Shown here piece by piece: positions 1 through 8,900 of a DNA stretch of 13,603 nucleotides. The notes under the pieces are model-generated. The model saw only the letters and a program-made list of their open reading frames with translations. It was not told where the DNA came from and made no database searches. Position 1 is the first letter of the stretch. Each line of letters begins with the position of its first letter. This DNA comes from CAYHIN01 sp964356705 (lineage in GTDB: Bacteria; Patescibacteriota; Microgenomatia; CAZETR01; Amesbacteraceae): positions 1-13,603 of the forward strand of contig CAYHIN010000018.1 of NCBI GenBank assembly GCA_964356705.1, in the 5' to 3' direction. A program made the translations under genes and the position numbers.

Positions 1-172
1 GAGATTCGGCGTCACCGTAAGAAATAATGGTGTGGTTTTGGTATGAGAGATAGGTGGAAACAATAGCCAGCACGATGGAAAGCACGATTACTATTTCAAA
101 CAACGGCAATGAAACAAACCGTTGAACTACTCGGTCGACGGACTTTTTGTTTAAAGAAAGTCTAAGAGTCAT
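1..172 (-). CDS. GT-C / GT39-like membrane glycosyltransferase, N-terminal part only
   Basis: Only the first 57 residues are present; the gene runs off the left edge. The start is the ATG at 172, which overlaps the last 11 bases of the preceding gene, so translation is probably coupled. The visible part has a basic cytoplasmic N-terminus (about residues 1-20), one membrane segment (about 24-45) and then an extracytoplasmic start with the motif YGDAES (52-57). An acidic D-x-E motif just after the first membrane helix is the hallmark position of catalytic acids in GT-C enzymes of the GT39/ArnT type, which use polyprenyl-phosphate sugars as donors. I recall similar GDAESHLN-type N-termini in large Patescibacteria membrane glycosyltransferases; that is memory, not a search. 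The family call is inferred from a short N-terminus, but that this is a real gene is well supported by the overlap and the hydrophobic pattern. Confidence 0.72.
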   Translation of the reverse strand, partial: MTLRLSLNKKSVDRVVQRFVSLPLFEIVIVLSIVLAIVSTYLSYQNHTIISYGDAES

Positions 173-1712
173 TTTTTGAAAAAGCGGGTATCACAAATAA
201 AATGAAGTAGGCGAGTAAAATTACTGACCCTGCGATGAGTACGTAATACTGAAGCAGATTTATGTGCTGAGACAGAAAGGTGTTGTAAACATAACTGTTT
301 GCCTTGCTGTCCAATAGGAAGGGGATGTTGCGAATAAAATTGTGTTGCATGTGCAAAAAGTCAGCTTCTATTTTGGGTGGGATGGTGCTGGTCGTGAGTG
401 CGCCCAATAGAGCCACTGCGGATGAGTATATAAATAGAACAAGAGCTATAGACTTTTTTAGAAATAGGGAGATACGACCCCTGGATGCGTAAATCCAGCT
501 GGCCAAGAATGGACTAAGTAGACCCATGACAGAGATCATATATCTGGGACCATAGGCCCAACCTCCCCATGGATCACCCCAGCTGCTATAAAGAAATAAA
601 ACCACCAAAACGTTTGTAACCATTATTCCCGTGACTAGAGTTAGCCGCTTTATATAGCCGATTATTCCCAAAAGGCCCAACACAAATAATGGAGAATAAA
701 GTATGAGCCCTCTGTCGCCCGATACTGTTTGGGTGTATAGACCAAAGGGAAAATCTTCCTCTGAGAAAAACTTGGCTGGGTTGATATTACTTTCTATCTT
801 TTCTATCTCGGTCTGGCCAGAAGTCGTCGAAAGTAGGTTTCTCTCCTTGATAGTCTTGTAATCAATGAGCCCTCCGGAGAGCTTCGTCCAGCCGCCAAAA
901 TTTATCATATTGTAATATCCGTGTAACAGCATACCTACTACAAAGATTAGTGATGTAAATGCGGCCGTGAGTCTAAGCTTTAATTCCCATCGATTCTTAA
1001 CATTTGTCAAAGAGATGGATGTCAAAGCCATGTACAAAATCACTGGAGCAAACAATAGAGCGTTTGGGGTGTCTATGGATATTGAAAGCGCGTATATCAA
1101 CCAAACATAAGCTGAGTACATCCATGAATGCCTTGTCTTTTGGCCATACTTCCAGACAGCATAGATACCGGACAAAATGAAAAAGGTGGTAGCTTGATGC
1201 TGATACAACGAAACTGCATAAACCCAAGATATGGATCCAAAACAATACGAGAGACTGGCAAACAAACTTAGCCAGTTAGGTAGGCTAAAAATGTTTCGAG
1301 AAATCTTGTAGATGACCACGGCGCACAGGGTCGCAAATAGAGAAGACAAGAAAAAACTGGCTACTTGAGGTATGCCTAGCTGCAGGCCAATCAAGTAAAG
1401 TGGGATGGCCATGAGCGAGATTCCGGGAGCAAAGAGGATGTAAAAACGACCATCGTACCAGCCGACGTCAGGATAAACTGCTTCTGCTAGCTCTGAATCT
1501 AGGTCGAACCTGCCTCTGGTCATGAGGGACATGATGAGGGCGTATCTGCCTCTTTCTGGAGACAATTCGAGTGGCCGGGCTGCTTGGTCTAAATTGTTTT
1601 TTATGTCGGAAGTTACTGGAGCTCCTGATATTCCCCTGATCGTTAAGACATACAAGAGGAGTACAACCATGATCATAAGAGTTGATAAAAATGGTTTTAT
1701 AAATCTTTTCAT
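162..1712 (-). CDS. Polytopic GT-C-like membrane protein, probable lipid-linked sugar glycosyltransferase
   Basis: A 516-residue membrane protein with an N-terminal helix (about 9-25), a long first extracytoplasmic loop (about 28-90) and roughly ten further hydrophobic segments. The loop holds acidic residues (FDLDSE, 69-74) and is followed by YILFAPGISLMAIPLYLIG. Two later signatures are RGLILYSPLF (334-343) and WGDPWGGWAYGPRY (378-391), a W-GG-GPRY pattern that I associate with GT-C-like proteins annotated as glycosyltransferase family 39 or hypothetical. The expected activity is sugar transfer on the outer face from a polyprenyl-phosphate donor, but the substrate is unknown and no textbook GT39 DE motif is clear. 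The start ATG shares an ATGA overlap with the stop of the dehydrogenase before it, and the stop overlaps the next gene by 11 bases. No Shine-Dalgarno is visible, so expression probably depends on coupling. Confidence 0.85.
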   Translation of the reverse strand: MKRFIKPFLSTLMIMVVLLLYVLTIRGISGAPVTSDIKNNLDQAARPLELSPERGRYALIMSLMTRGRFDLDSELAEAVYPDVGWYDGRFYILFAPGISLMAIPLYLIGLQLGIPQVASFFLSSLFATLCAVVIYKISRNIFSLPNWLSLFASLSYCFGSISWVYAVSLYQHQATTFFILSGIYAVWKYGQKTRHSWMYSAYVWLIYALSISIDTPNALLFAPVILYMALTSISLTNVKNRWELKLRLTAAFTSLIFVVGMLLHGYYNMINFGGWTKLSGGLIDYKTIKERNLLSTTSGQTEIEKIESNINPAKFFSEEDFPFGLYTQTVSGDRGLILYSPLFVLGLLGIIGYIKRLTLVTGIMVTNVLVVLFLYSSWGDPWGGWAYGPRYMISVMGLLSPFLASWIYASRGRISLFLKKSIALVLFIYSSAVALLGALTTSTIPPKIEADFLHMQHNFIRNIPFLLDSKANSYVYNTFLSQHINLLQYYVLIAGSVILLAYFILFVIPAFSKNDS

Positions 1713-2398
1713 ATATTTTGGTTTACTGATTTGAAAACGACACTTTCAAAGTCTATGTTTTCTGACTCAATGACCATTTTTATGAGATGGGCCACATCAT
1801 AAGGTGATAGGTAGTCTCCATTTTTCCTGGATAGAAACGTCGCGACGGTTCCTGGCATAAGGCAGGTGACACGAATACCGTGTGGCTTTAGTTCTTTGTT
1901 TAGAGCAAAAGAAAAGCCTTCCACCGCGTATTTGCTGGACGCGTAGGCGACTTTGTTTGGGGTGACATTGGTGTTGTGACTGATCTTTGATCCTATATTT
2001 ATGATCAAGCCGTGTTTTTTAGACTTCATGTGTTCGATTACTGCTTTTGATACATTAAAAACTCCAAATACGTTTACTGCCATCAATTGCTCAAACTCTT
2101 TTGCTGTTGTATCAGAAATTGACTTGCTTAAAAAAACCCCTGCATTATTTATCACTACATCAATGTGACCGTGTTGTTCCAAGATCGTTTTGATGGCTTT
2201 TTCACAAGATGAATAGTTTGTAACGTCGACTTTAGTTTCTGAAGTCCGAGACAGAGATATTACAGTGGCGCCTTTTTTTGAAAGTAGCTCTGCTGTTGCC
2301 GCTCCAATCCCTTTGGTACCACCAGTTATCACCACAACTTTTCCAGCAAGATCGGTGCTGGTTTCAATATATGGCTTTGGGAAAAGAAAATTAAACAT
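1709..2398 (-). CDS. Short-chain dehydrogenase/reductase (SDR)
   Basis: A 229-residue classical SDR of normal length. The cofactor motif TGGTKGIG (25-32), NNAG (84-87), Asn109 and the catalytic Ser137-Tyr152-Lys156 set (AYASSK for YxxxK) are all present, followed by PGT (182-184), so it should be active with NAD(P). The likely role is a redox step on a sugar or lipid precursor in this glycan operon, but classical SDRs have many substrates and the sequence does not tell which. An upstream in-frame ATG at 2497 would add 33 basic residues read out of frame through the methyltransferase gene. I chose the ATG at 2398 because the product then begins just before the Rossmann fold, two bases after the methyltransferase stop. 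The stop TGA forms an ATGA overlap with the next gene. Confidence 0.95.
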   Translation of the reverse strand: MFNFLFPKPYIETSTDLAGKVVVITGGTKGIGAATAELLSKKGATVISLSRTSETKVDVTNYSSCEKAIKTILEQHGHIDVVINNAGVFLSKSISDTTAKEFEQLMAVNVFGVFNVSKAVIEHMKSKKHGLIINIGSKISHNTNVTPNKVAYASSKYAVEGFSFALNKELKPHGIRVTCLMPGTVATFLSRKNGDYLSPYDVAHLIKMVIESENIDFESVVFKSVNQNI

Positions 2399-2400
2399 AA

Positions 2401-3147
2401 TTATTTTTCTGCACGAATAGTAACTACGACTGGGAAGAACGGATCGTTGTGCTCTAATTCTTTTGGCTTTAGATCTTCGACTGCCATGCCTACCCAAAAA
2501 GCTTGACCTGTTAGGGCATTTCCCCAGGTCTCGACGGTAAATTTGTCTTTATTGAAGTATTTGCCAAAAATATAGTTGGCTGAGGCGCCGGTAAAGCGCC
2601 ACATATGATATTTGATATTCCAGACCGGACTGAGAGTGGAGAGGGTCACAAGCATTACTCCTCCAGGCTTGAGGATACGCTTACATTCGCGAATGGCGGC
2701 CTCGTAGTCTGGGATCATAAGAATCGTCTGGGTCAAAATTAGACAATCATAAGAGTCGCTGGGAATATTGGGAATGTTTTGTAAGTCTCCATAGATATTG
2801 GCTTGTTTGTTGCCAGTATTAATATCCAAAACATCACTGGTAGTAACTCGATCTTCTCCGTATTTTATGGTGTAGGCGTTATCCGTGATTTCTAGACATC
2901 TGCCCTTAACATCTGCTTTGTACTTGTCCATAAAAGACTCAATGTAATATCTGTCCACAGGCTTGCCGCGGTCAAAGCCATAAGAAACGCTGATTGGATA
3001 AAGGGAATATCTGCTCCTGGGCTTGAGAAAGCGTACAACTGGGCGCTGGATTGATCTAAACAGGCCCACGAGCTGAATTACCCCAGGAAGAGATAGGATG
3101 GGATGTAAGGCTGGGGCTCTGGGAATGATTGATTTTTTAGGCTCCAT
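2401..3147 (-). CDS. SAM-dependent methyltransferase with atypical motif I (Methyltransf_11-like)
   Basis: A 248-residue cytoplasmic protein with an unusual methyltransferase fold. It has an N-terminal extension (1-50), SYGFDRG (55-61), PVDRYYIE (63-70), the motif I region GRCLEITDNAYT (82-93), a SDVLD acidic motif (104-108), GDL (120-122), CLILTQT (135-141) and LKPGG (159-163). The usual glycine-rich E/DxGxGxG loop is replaced by LEITDNAYT. I recall LEI-D-YT together with YGFDRG and ILTQT as characteristic of a family common in polysaccharide clusters, so this looks like a family trait and not decay. The probable role is methylation of a sugar residue, possibly to cap or decorate the glycan; this is inferred from context. 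The start overlaps the last 11 bases of the GT4 gene and has no Shine-Dalgarno. Confidence 0.86.
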   Translation of the reverse strand: MEPKKSIIPRAPALHPILSLPGVIQLVGLFRSIQRPVVRFLKPRSRYSLYPISVSYGFDRGKPVDRYYIESFMDKYKADVKGRCLEITDNAYTIKYGEDRVTTSDVLDINTGNKQANIYGDLQNIPNIPSDSYDCLILTQTILMIPDYEAAIRECKRILKPGGVMLVTLSTLSPVWNIKYHMWRFTGASANYIFGKYFNKDKFTVETWGNALTGQAFWVGMAVEDLKPKELEHNDPFFPVVVTIRAEK

Positions 3148-4309
3148 GGTAGAGTTTAAGATATAAATCGTTCATCTTTTTGGCCACGTTTGCCCAGGAA
3201 TTGCTGCGGCCGTGCTTTAAATTATAGCTTTTAATTAGACGTATTTCTTTTTCGTTTTTGGAGTCTAGGACGTAATTTATCTTCTCTGCCAACTTAATGT
3301 GATCAAAAGTGTCTACTAGAAATCCGTTTATTTTGTCTTTTACTAGATATGGAAGTGCGGTGTTGTTTGCTACTATGCATACCAGACCTTGGCTAATGGC
3401 CTGATGCACCACGTTGCAGAAGCTCTCCCACTTGGCCATATGTACAAATGCCAGGGCGTGTCGATTTATATAGTACTTGTCTTCACCTTTTATCACTCCG
3501 GGAAATATGACTCTGTCCGAGACATTTAATCTTTTTGCCAGCGAGATCAGACTATCCTGATACTTTTGGTCTCCGGTCATACCAATATTTACAAACTTGA
3601 TACCTGCTGGTATTAACGGTAAGGCTTTGATAACTGTTTCTTGATTTTTTATTGAGTAGATTCTTGCGTCTTCGAACAGGTATTTTCCCCAGCTTTTCAC
3701 AAGATCTTGGGTTTTTTTTGTAACTTTGTCATCTGAGTTGCTAAAAGCTTCGTCCTCTAGGCCGTTTGCAATCACTGAAACTTTTTGAGGATTAAGGCCT
3801 TTTTTTATCATTTCTACTTTTTCCCATTCCGACACGGCCCTGACAGCATCAGCTACACTATTTATCAAAAAGGTGCCAACCGTGTATGTGTAGCTCTTTT
3901 TGATTATTTCTTGAATCTTTGTGTATATGCTCCATTCTGGATTGTATCCGCCGTGGGGAGTAACAACGACTACAAACTTTTTCTGTCCAGTTGCTTTCAA
4001 ATATAGACTTTTGAGCAACAGTAACATGTGGGGGAAAATATCAAAATTATGCAGGGCAAGGACCATGCTTTCAGTCCAATTAATTTTGGGAATAAAGCCA
4101 TACCAGTGAGAAGTGTATCTATGAATTTTCAACCCATTCATTTGCTCAAATTCTGGCAGATGATCTTTCTTAAGATATGTGTCCTTGAAAGTGTGGATGG
4201 TAACATCCCAACCATCCTCTGCTAACCTTCGATAGGTCTCGAAAATATTTAGCTCGATACCTGCTATGACTGGATAAAAATATTGAGTGATGACGTGAAT
4301 TTTTTTCAT
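3137..4309 (-). CDS. Glycosyltransferase family 4 (GT-B fold)
   Basis: A 390-residue GT4 enzyme that would transfer a nucleotide-activated sugar to the growing lipid-linked glycan on the cytoplasmic side. The N-terminal Rossmann domain starts with KKIHVITQYFYPVIAGIE (2-19), where the usual glycine-rich GG-E loop is reduced to AGIE. VTPHGG (116-121) and VSVIANGLE (177-185) follow, then the C-terminal nucleotide domain with ARIYSIKNQETVIKAL (215-230) and WESFCNVVHQAISQG (294-308). In most GT4 proteins this last motif is E-x7-E; here Glu295 is kept but the second Glu is Gln303. An in-frame ATG at 4372 would add 21 residues overlapping the preceding gene. The ATG at 4309 is preferred because it begins at the fold and lies four bases after the GT2 stop. 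The gene overlaps the methyltransferase by 11 bases. Confidence 0.92.
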   Translation of the reverse strand: MKKIHVITQYFYPVIAGIELNIFETYRRLAEDGWDVTIHTFKDTYLKKDHLPEFEQMNGLKIHRYTSHWYGFIPKINWTESMVLALHNFDIFPHMLLLLKSLYLKATGQKKFVVVVTPHGGYNPEWSIYTKIQEIIKKSYTYTVGTFLINSVADAVRAVSEWEKVEMIKKGLNPQKVSVIANGLEDEAFSNSDDKVTKKTQDLVKSWGKYLFEDARIYSIKNQETVIKALPLIPAGIKFVNIGMTGDQKYQDSLISLAKRLNVSDRVIFPGVIKGEDKYYINRHALAFVHMAKWESFCNVVHQAISQGLVCIVANNTALPYLVKDKINGFLVDTFDHIKLAEKINYVLDSKNEKEIRLIKSYNLKHGRSNSWANVAKKMNDLYLKLYHGA

Positions 4310-4313
4310 ATAT

Positions 4314-5234
4314 TTAAGCCACTTTAACCGCTTTGATAACGATCCGATTCCATTTGTCGTCTTTGACTGCAACTGTGAATAATTTGTGCTGCACCCAGTT
4401 GAAAGAATATAAAGCTAAATAGACAAGGAGAAACATGTGCTCTGAAGGAAGTGTCTTGATCACTTGTTGCAGCTTAAACAGAAGAGGCACAGAAAATTCA
4501 TGTCTGACAAACTCTTTGTTAAACTCTTTTTCTATTTTTTCTTGAGACTGCATAAACCTGATACTCTGTTTGCGATGATCTGAGATAGAAACCGGAACCT
4601 GGAAGTAGACGAGGGTGTCCGTCGTATACAAAAACTTAAACCCGTGAGTTTTTGCGTATAGATAGGTGTACATGTCATCGCCCAGAGCTTTTGAGCTTAG
4701 ACTCAGATGTTTATATAAAGATTTGGAATGGGCCCGGACTGGACCACGACATGCATAGATGTTCTGAGAATGGTTTAGATTTCGAATGGCGTTTTCTTTG
4801 AGGCTCATACCTGCTCTAAGAGCTCTTGAGATAACACCTTTTTCGACAACCGGACTTATTGGACAAGAAACTAGGTCTGCGATACCTGAGGCTATCGGCT
4901 TACACATATTCCAGACGAGATCCGGGTCTGAAACTCGAATATCGTCATCCAAGATGATCGCTATGTCTGTGTGAAAGCTGTTGAATAGATTGTTTACGCC
5001 GTTGGACTTACCGCCTCTGACTTTTGTGTCAATTAGCTTTATGATGGAGTGCTTTTTACTGAGTTTTTTTACCAATTCCTGGGTACCATCAGTGCAGCCG
5101 TCGGCATGTACGGTAATACTGTCCAGAACAACTTGACCATAGTTGAGTATGAGTAGATCTGACAGGAGATTGCCAATGTTGGCTGCCCCATTGAAAGTAG
5201 GTATGCCTATCGATACTGTCAATTTATTTTTCAT
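4314..5234 (-). CDS. Glycosyltransferase family 2 with C-terminal membrane segment
   Basis: A 306-residue GT-A glycosyltransferase. The fold starts with TVSIGIPTFNGAANI (6-20); HADGCTDGT (43-51) and RGGKSNGVN (73-81) are the donor-binding stretches; IILDDD (93-98) supplies the metal-binding acidic motif; ALGDDM (183-188) supplies the probable catalytic base; and DHRKQSIRFMQSQ (219-231) corresponds to the Q/R-rich motif after the catalytic site. One hydrophobic segment near 262-280 probably tethers it to the membrane. It is expected to use an NDP-sugar and a lipid-linked acceptor in the cytoplasm; neither is specified by the sequence. The start ATG lies inside the end of the deacetylase gene (11-base overlap) and has the only strong Shine-Dalgarno of this operon, GGAGG six bases upstream, so it may be translated more strongly than its neighbours. 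Confidence 0.95.
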   Translation of the reverse strand: MKNKLTVSIGIPTFNGAANIGNLLSDLLILNYGQVVLDSITVHADGCTDGTQELVKKLSKKHSIIKLIDTKVRGGKSNGVNNLFNSFHTDIAIILDDDIRVSDPDLVWNMCKPIASGIADLVSCPISPVVEKGVISRALRAGMSLKENAIRNLNHSQNIYACRGPVRAHSKSLYKHLSLSSKALGDDMYTYLYAKTHGFKFLYTTDTLVYFQVPVSISDHRKQSIRFMQSQEKIEKEFNKEFVRHEFSVPLLFKLQQVIKTLPSEHMFLLVYLALYSFNWVQHKLFTVAVKDDKWNRIVIKAVKVA

Positions 5235-5946
5235 AGTATGCCTCCGTCATATTTGATGGAATCCCGTTGGGAAAAAGTAAAGATAATTGGCTTTTATATT
5301 TTTTTACCATTTCATACTTTTCTGCCTGCATTTTTGTGAAAGTAAAGCTAGGACGGGATGATAATGAATCAGTCTGACAATATGGGAAGTCTGACCAAAA
5401 GATGACATTGTGAAACAGCTCTTCGACCACTCGTCTTACTATGAGATGGTCTACATGATTTCCCAGCCCTAAAGGACAAAAAACCAAAGCTTCTTTGGAA
5501 TCTCCTACTATTTGCACCAGATCATTTTTTATCTTCGTAATCATTGATTCATCGAGACTGGAAATTTTTCCACTTTTTGCAAAAAGAGAGAAAATGGGAT
5601 AGACATATCCTGCTTCGGGAAGATACTTGGACAGACGGCTTTCTCTCTGACGCCAGAGAGCGTCTGTGTAATCAAGATTCATTATTTTAATTTTAGTGTT
5701 TTCAAAAGCTTTTTTGTCCTCGATTTTGCGCGTCTTGAACAGTGACTGCGAATCTTTGGCATTACACGAAGCGAGCATCTTTTTTACTGAAAAACTTGGG
5801 ATAGCTGTACTAGGACTGGTAAATACGTTTATCAAAGTCATGTCTTTTTTCCCAGACAAGCTACTGATCAAGGCCCCTGCTGACAAAGCTGCGTCGTCGA
5901 GATGTGGTGAAACGAAAAATAGTTTTTTGGCTTTGATATCTATCAT
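5224..5946 (-). CDS. PIG-L family (LmbE-like) zinc-dependent deacetylase
   Basis: A 240-residue cytoplasmic protein without a signal peptide. PHLDD (14-18) and NHVDH (163-167) are the two metal-binding motifs of the PIG-L/LmbE family; His15, Asp18 and His167 are the expected zinc ligands and Asp17 the general base. R73, E76 and A80 fit the conserved helix between the motifs. Family members remove the N-acetyl group from GlcNAc-type sugars (GlcNAc-PI, mycothiol and bacillithiol precursors, lipid-linked glycans). In this operon it most likely makes a free amino sugar on a glycan intermediate; the substrate is inferred. The start is fixed by an ATGA overlap with the stop of the large fusion gene, and the end overlaps the GT2 by 11 bases, so it sits between the flippase fusion and the soluble GTs in a coupled block. 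Confidence 0.95.
   Translation of the reverse strand: MIDIKAKKLFFVSPHLDDAALSAGALISSLSGKKDMTLINVFTSPSTAIPSFSVKKMLASCNAKDSQSLFKTRKIEDKKAFENTKIKIMNLDYTDALWRQRESRLSKYLPEAGYVYPIFSLFAKSGKISSLDESMITKIKNDLVQIVGDSKEALVFCPLGLGNHVDHLIVRRVVEELFHNVIFWSDFPYCQTDSLSSRPSFTFTKMQAEKYEMVKKYKSQLSLLFPNGIPSNMTEAYYEK
5241..5245 (-). promoter_or_regulatory. Shine-Dalgarno for the GT2 gene
   Basis: The minus strand reads GGAGG, then six bases, then ATG at 5234. The site is inside the last codons of the deacetylase gene. It fixes the GT2 start and stands out because the other genes of the glycan operon show no comparable site. Confidence 0.8.
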
Positions 5947-8900
5947 GCTTTTAAAAAACTAGGGATAACTGAAAGCTTGTGTTTGTCTTGGAGATGGGAC
6001 TTTATGTATTTTAAAAATTGATCACTACTTGTAGCCCAGCCAAAAGACTTGCTCCAGACTAAGGCTTTTTTTTGCATAGCTTCTCGCATAGCTTTTGAGC
6101 TCAACAATGCCTCGAGTTGTTGCTCTAACTTTGATAGATCTCCGGCAGGAAAAAGAAGACCTGTGACTCCGTCTACGACCGAGTCACGCAGCCCATCGGA
6201 GTTGGCTGCAACGACAGGAGTTCCACATATGTTGGCTTCGATATTTGTGATTCCCCAGCCTTCGACTATTGAGGGCTGAACGGCTATCCAGCTCTCGCTA
6301 AACATTTGGGACTTTTCCATTTCAGTGACTTTTCCCACAAAGGAGACACTGATCCCCAACTCGAGCTCTTTTGCAATCTGCTTTAATCGATCTTCATCGT
6401 CACCGATTCCTGCAATAATTAGTTTGATGTCTGAATACTTTGTTTTTAGATTTGAGACTGCCATAAGAATGAGATCTACAGATTTGTATGGTCTAAGTCT
6501 GCCTAGATATATTAGCTGAGGATGAGATGTTTTTTTGGACTTGGTGGGCTGGATATCTACCCCGGGTTTTACTATCTCGATGCCTGATCTGCCTATGTGA
6601 AGTCTCTCTACTGCAACTTTGGTAGACTCTGAGACGGCCACAATCGGGGTATTTTTGTAGACAATGGGAAGTAGGGTTCCTTCTAGGAATAGAGATATCT
6701 GCTTGAGAGGAAACTGGAGGTCTGTTCTAAACATCTCTTGGTGTACCTGATGAATAAGACAGACTACTGGGACTCCAGCATAAAGTGGAGTGAAGAATGG
6801 TACTCCTTTGGGGATATCGATGACAACATCAAACTTTCCTCTGAATTTGATAATGTAATAAATGAATGCCCAAATAGCGACTGTGAACTGACCACCACGA
6901 CGAACTATTTTGATCCCGTCGACTTCTTCGTACCTTGGATTTTGCCAATCGTTGCCAGTAAACATAGTGACATCGTGTCCTTCGGTGGCCCATTTTTTTG
7001 CAATCTGATGAATGTAAATCTCTGCTCCTCCCGCCCAAACGTGTTTTATGTCATACCAGTTGAAGATAAGAATCTTTAGTTTGTTTACTGTCTTGGAATT
7101 TTTTTTGAAAAGATTGATGTTTGAAAATAGATCTGAGAAATCTCGAATATGGTAGAAGATCGATATGATCGGGTCGTAAAAAAGATGCAGAACTACGATC
7201 AAGATCAGATGGACTAGAGCCAAAGTACTGACAAAATTTACAGCTCCCGCTAAAGTATGACCAAAGATCGACATCCCGATGACTAAAAATAGTGAGAAAG
7301 GAAAACTTGCAACTGGCACTAAATATTGTTTTTTTACTTGGTGAAAGTTGATGATACTGGTGGCTATTACATAAAATCCCATACCCAGGCTGTAAACTGG
7401 AATGAGAGTCAAAACGGGAATAACAGTATTGCCAAATACGATGGGTAGAATGTCTTTTCCAAACAGAACCAAGGCGACGAATGATAAAAGTGAAACTAGG
7501 GTTGTGGCTAAAAGCAATTTGTAGAAATCGTTTTTTGAACTCATACCGGCTCCTTCTCTACGACTAACTAGAGGGGTAATGAACTGGGAAAAGAGCGATC
7601 CGCCAAAAAAGACCATCTTTCCCACTAGGGAGATCAACGCATAGAGACCGGCAGACTCTGGATCGAGAAGATTTTTTACCATGATAACGTCTAGACTTAG
7701 GAAGGCGACTGAGGACAAATTGGACAAAACAGACGTTGAAAAAAACTTTTTGGGGAAGTATTTTACCTCTGCTTCTGTAAGGCCTTTGACGTCGGGATTT
7801 TTTTGGGAAACAAACCAGGTAAACAAAAATGGAGGAATCATGGAAATAGGGAGAGCTGCATAGACCAGGTGAGTCATACCAGTACTGACAAAAAAGCAAG
7901 CGAGCACCAGCTTTAGACCCGACTCAAGAGCGATGGCAGTCGAAATAGTCGCAAAGCTCATGTTGGCCGTCAAGAAACTGCGATCGATACTTGCTAAAAG
8001 ACCCAATCCCCAGACTGGCGTAAACATCAAGAAAATAAGTGGGTCTGAAACTTTGAAGTAGTGGGAAAGGAATGGAATCGAAATCAGCCAAATCAGTGTG
8101 AAACCACCTGACAAAACTAGACCAATTTTTCTGAAATACTTCCAGACGTCTTTGGCCGGCCCTCCCGTTTTTCCTGACAAGTAGCCGATGCGATAGGTGA
8201 GTGTGGCTCCTATCGTACTAATGGGAATATTTGCAATGAACAAAAAGCTGCCAAAAAGGCCGATGATGCCGTACTCGGCGCTCGATAGACTGCGACCAAG
8301 ATATGTGTTGTAGAGGAAATAAAAGATATTACCTATTCCATTTGCCAGAATAAGCAGCGTCCCGGCTTTGATATGAGAATGAGATGGTTTTGAGCTCTTT
8401 TTTTCCGAAGCTAGATGAAGACCATGGTTTGTCTTTTCCCAAAAGTGCGGCTTGACCATAAGCTGATAAATAGCTTTCCAAGCGGCCAGACTGATGGCCA
8501 GCCAATAGACGGGGATGAGAAAGACCCATTTGATAAGAGGCCAAGCACCTCTTTTTGCACAGCCGATCATGTAGTAGTACAGATAGAGGAAGTTTCCAAA
8601 GACCAACGAAATAACCGCCAAGTAAAATACAGCGGCTGGGAAGAAGGACTCGATGGTGGGTCCTACTAGACTGTGGAGAGTGAAGTACGCGATAGTGGCT
8701 AGCCATAAAAAGGGGTTGATGACCATGAAAGACATACGTAAACCCACGACGAGCTGAAAGATGATGGCATGGAGACCGTGGGTCCGAAGAAACTTGGGAA
8801 AATCCCTCGTGTGAACCAAATAGGTCTGCAAGTAACCCTTGATCCACCTGGATCTTTGGCGGAGCCAATTTCTCCAGCTACTGTTGGCTTCCTCCAGAGT

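Noticed and set aside
2399..2497. N-terminal extension of the SDR starting at 2497
   Set aside because: It would add 33 Arg/Ser-rich residues that overlap the methyltransferase gene out of frame; the protein from 2398 already contains the whole SDR fold.
4310..4372. N-terminal extension of the GT4 starting at 4372
   Set aside because: The 21 extra residues overlap the end of the GT2 gene and precede the first beta strand; the ATG at 4309 gives a normal GT4 start.
6738..7079. Plus-strand 113-codon open frame
   Set aside because: It lies fully inside the GT4 module of the fusion gene, which has strong motifs on the minus strand.
8329..8868. A separate 179-codon gene inside the fusion gene
   Set aside because: It is the -1 frame of the GT2 module, has no recognisable domain and no start signal. 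It matters only as the possible end of a frameshift product.
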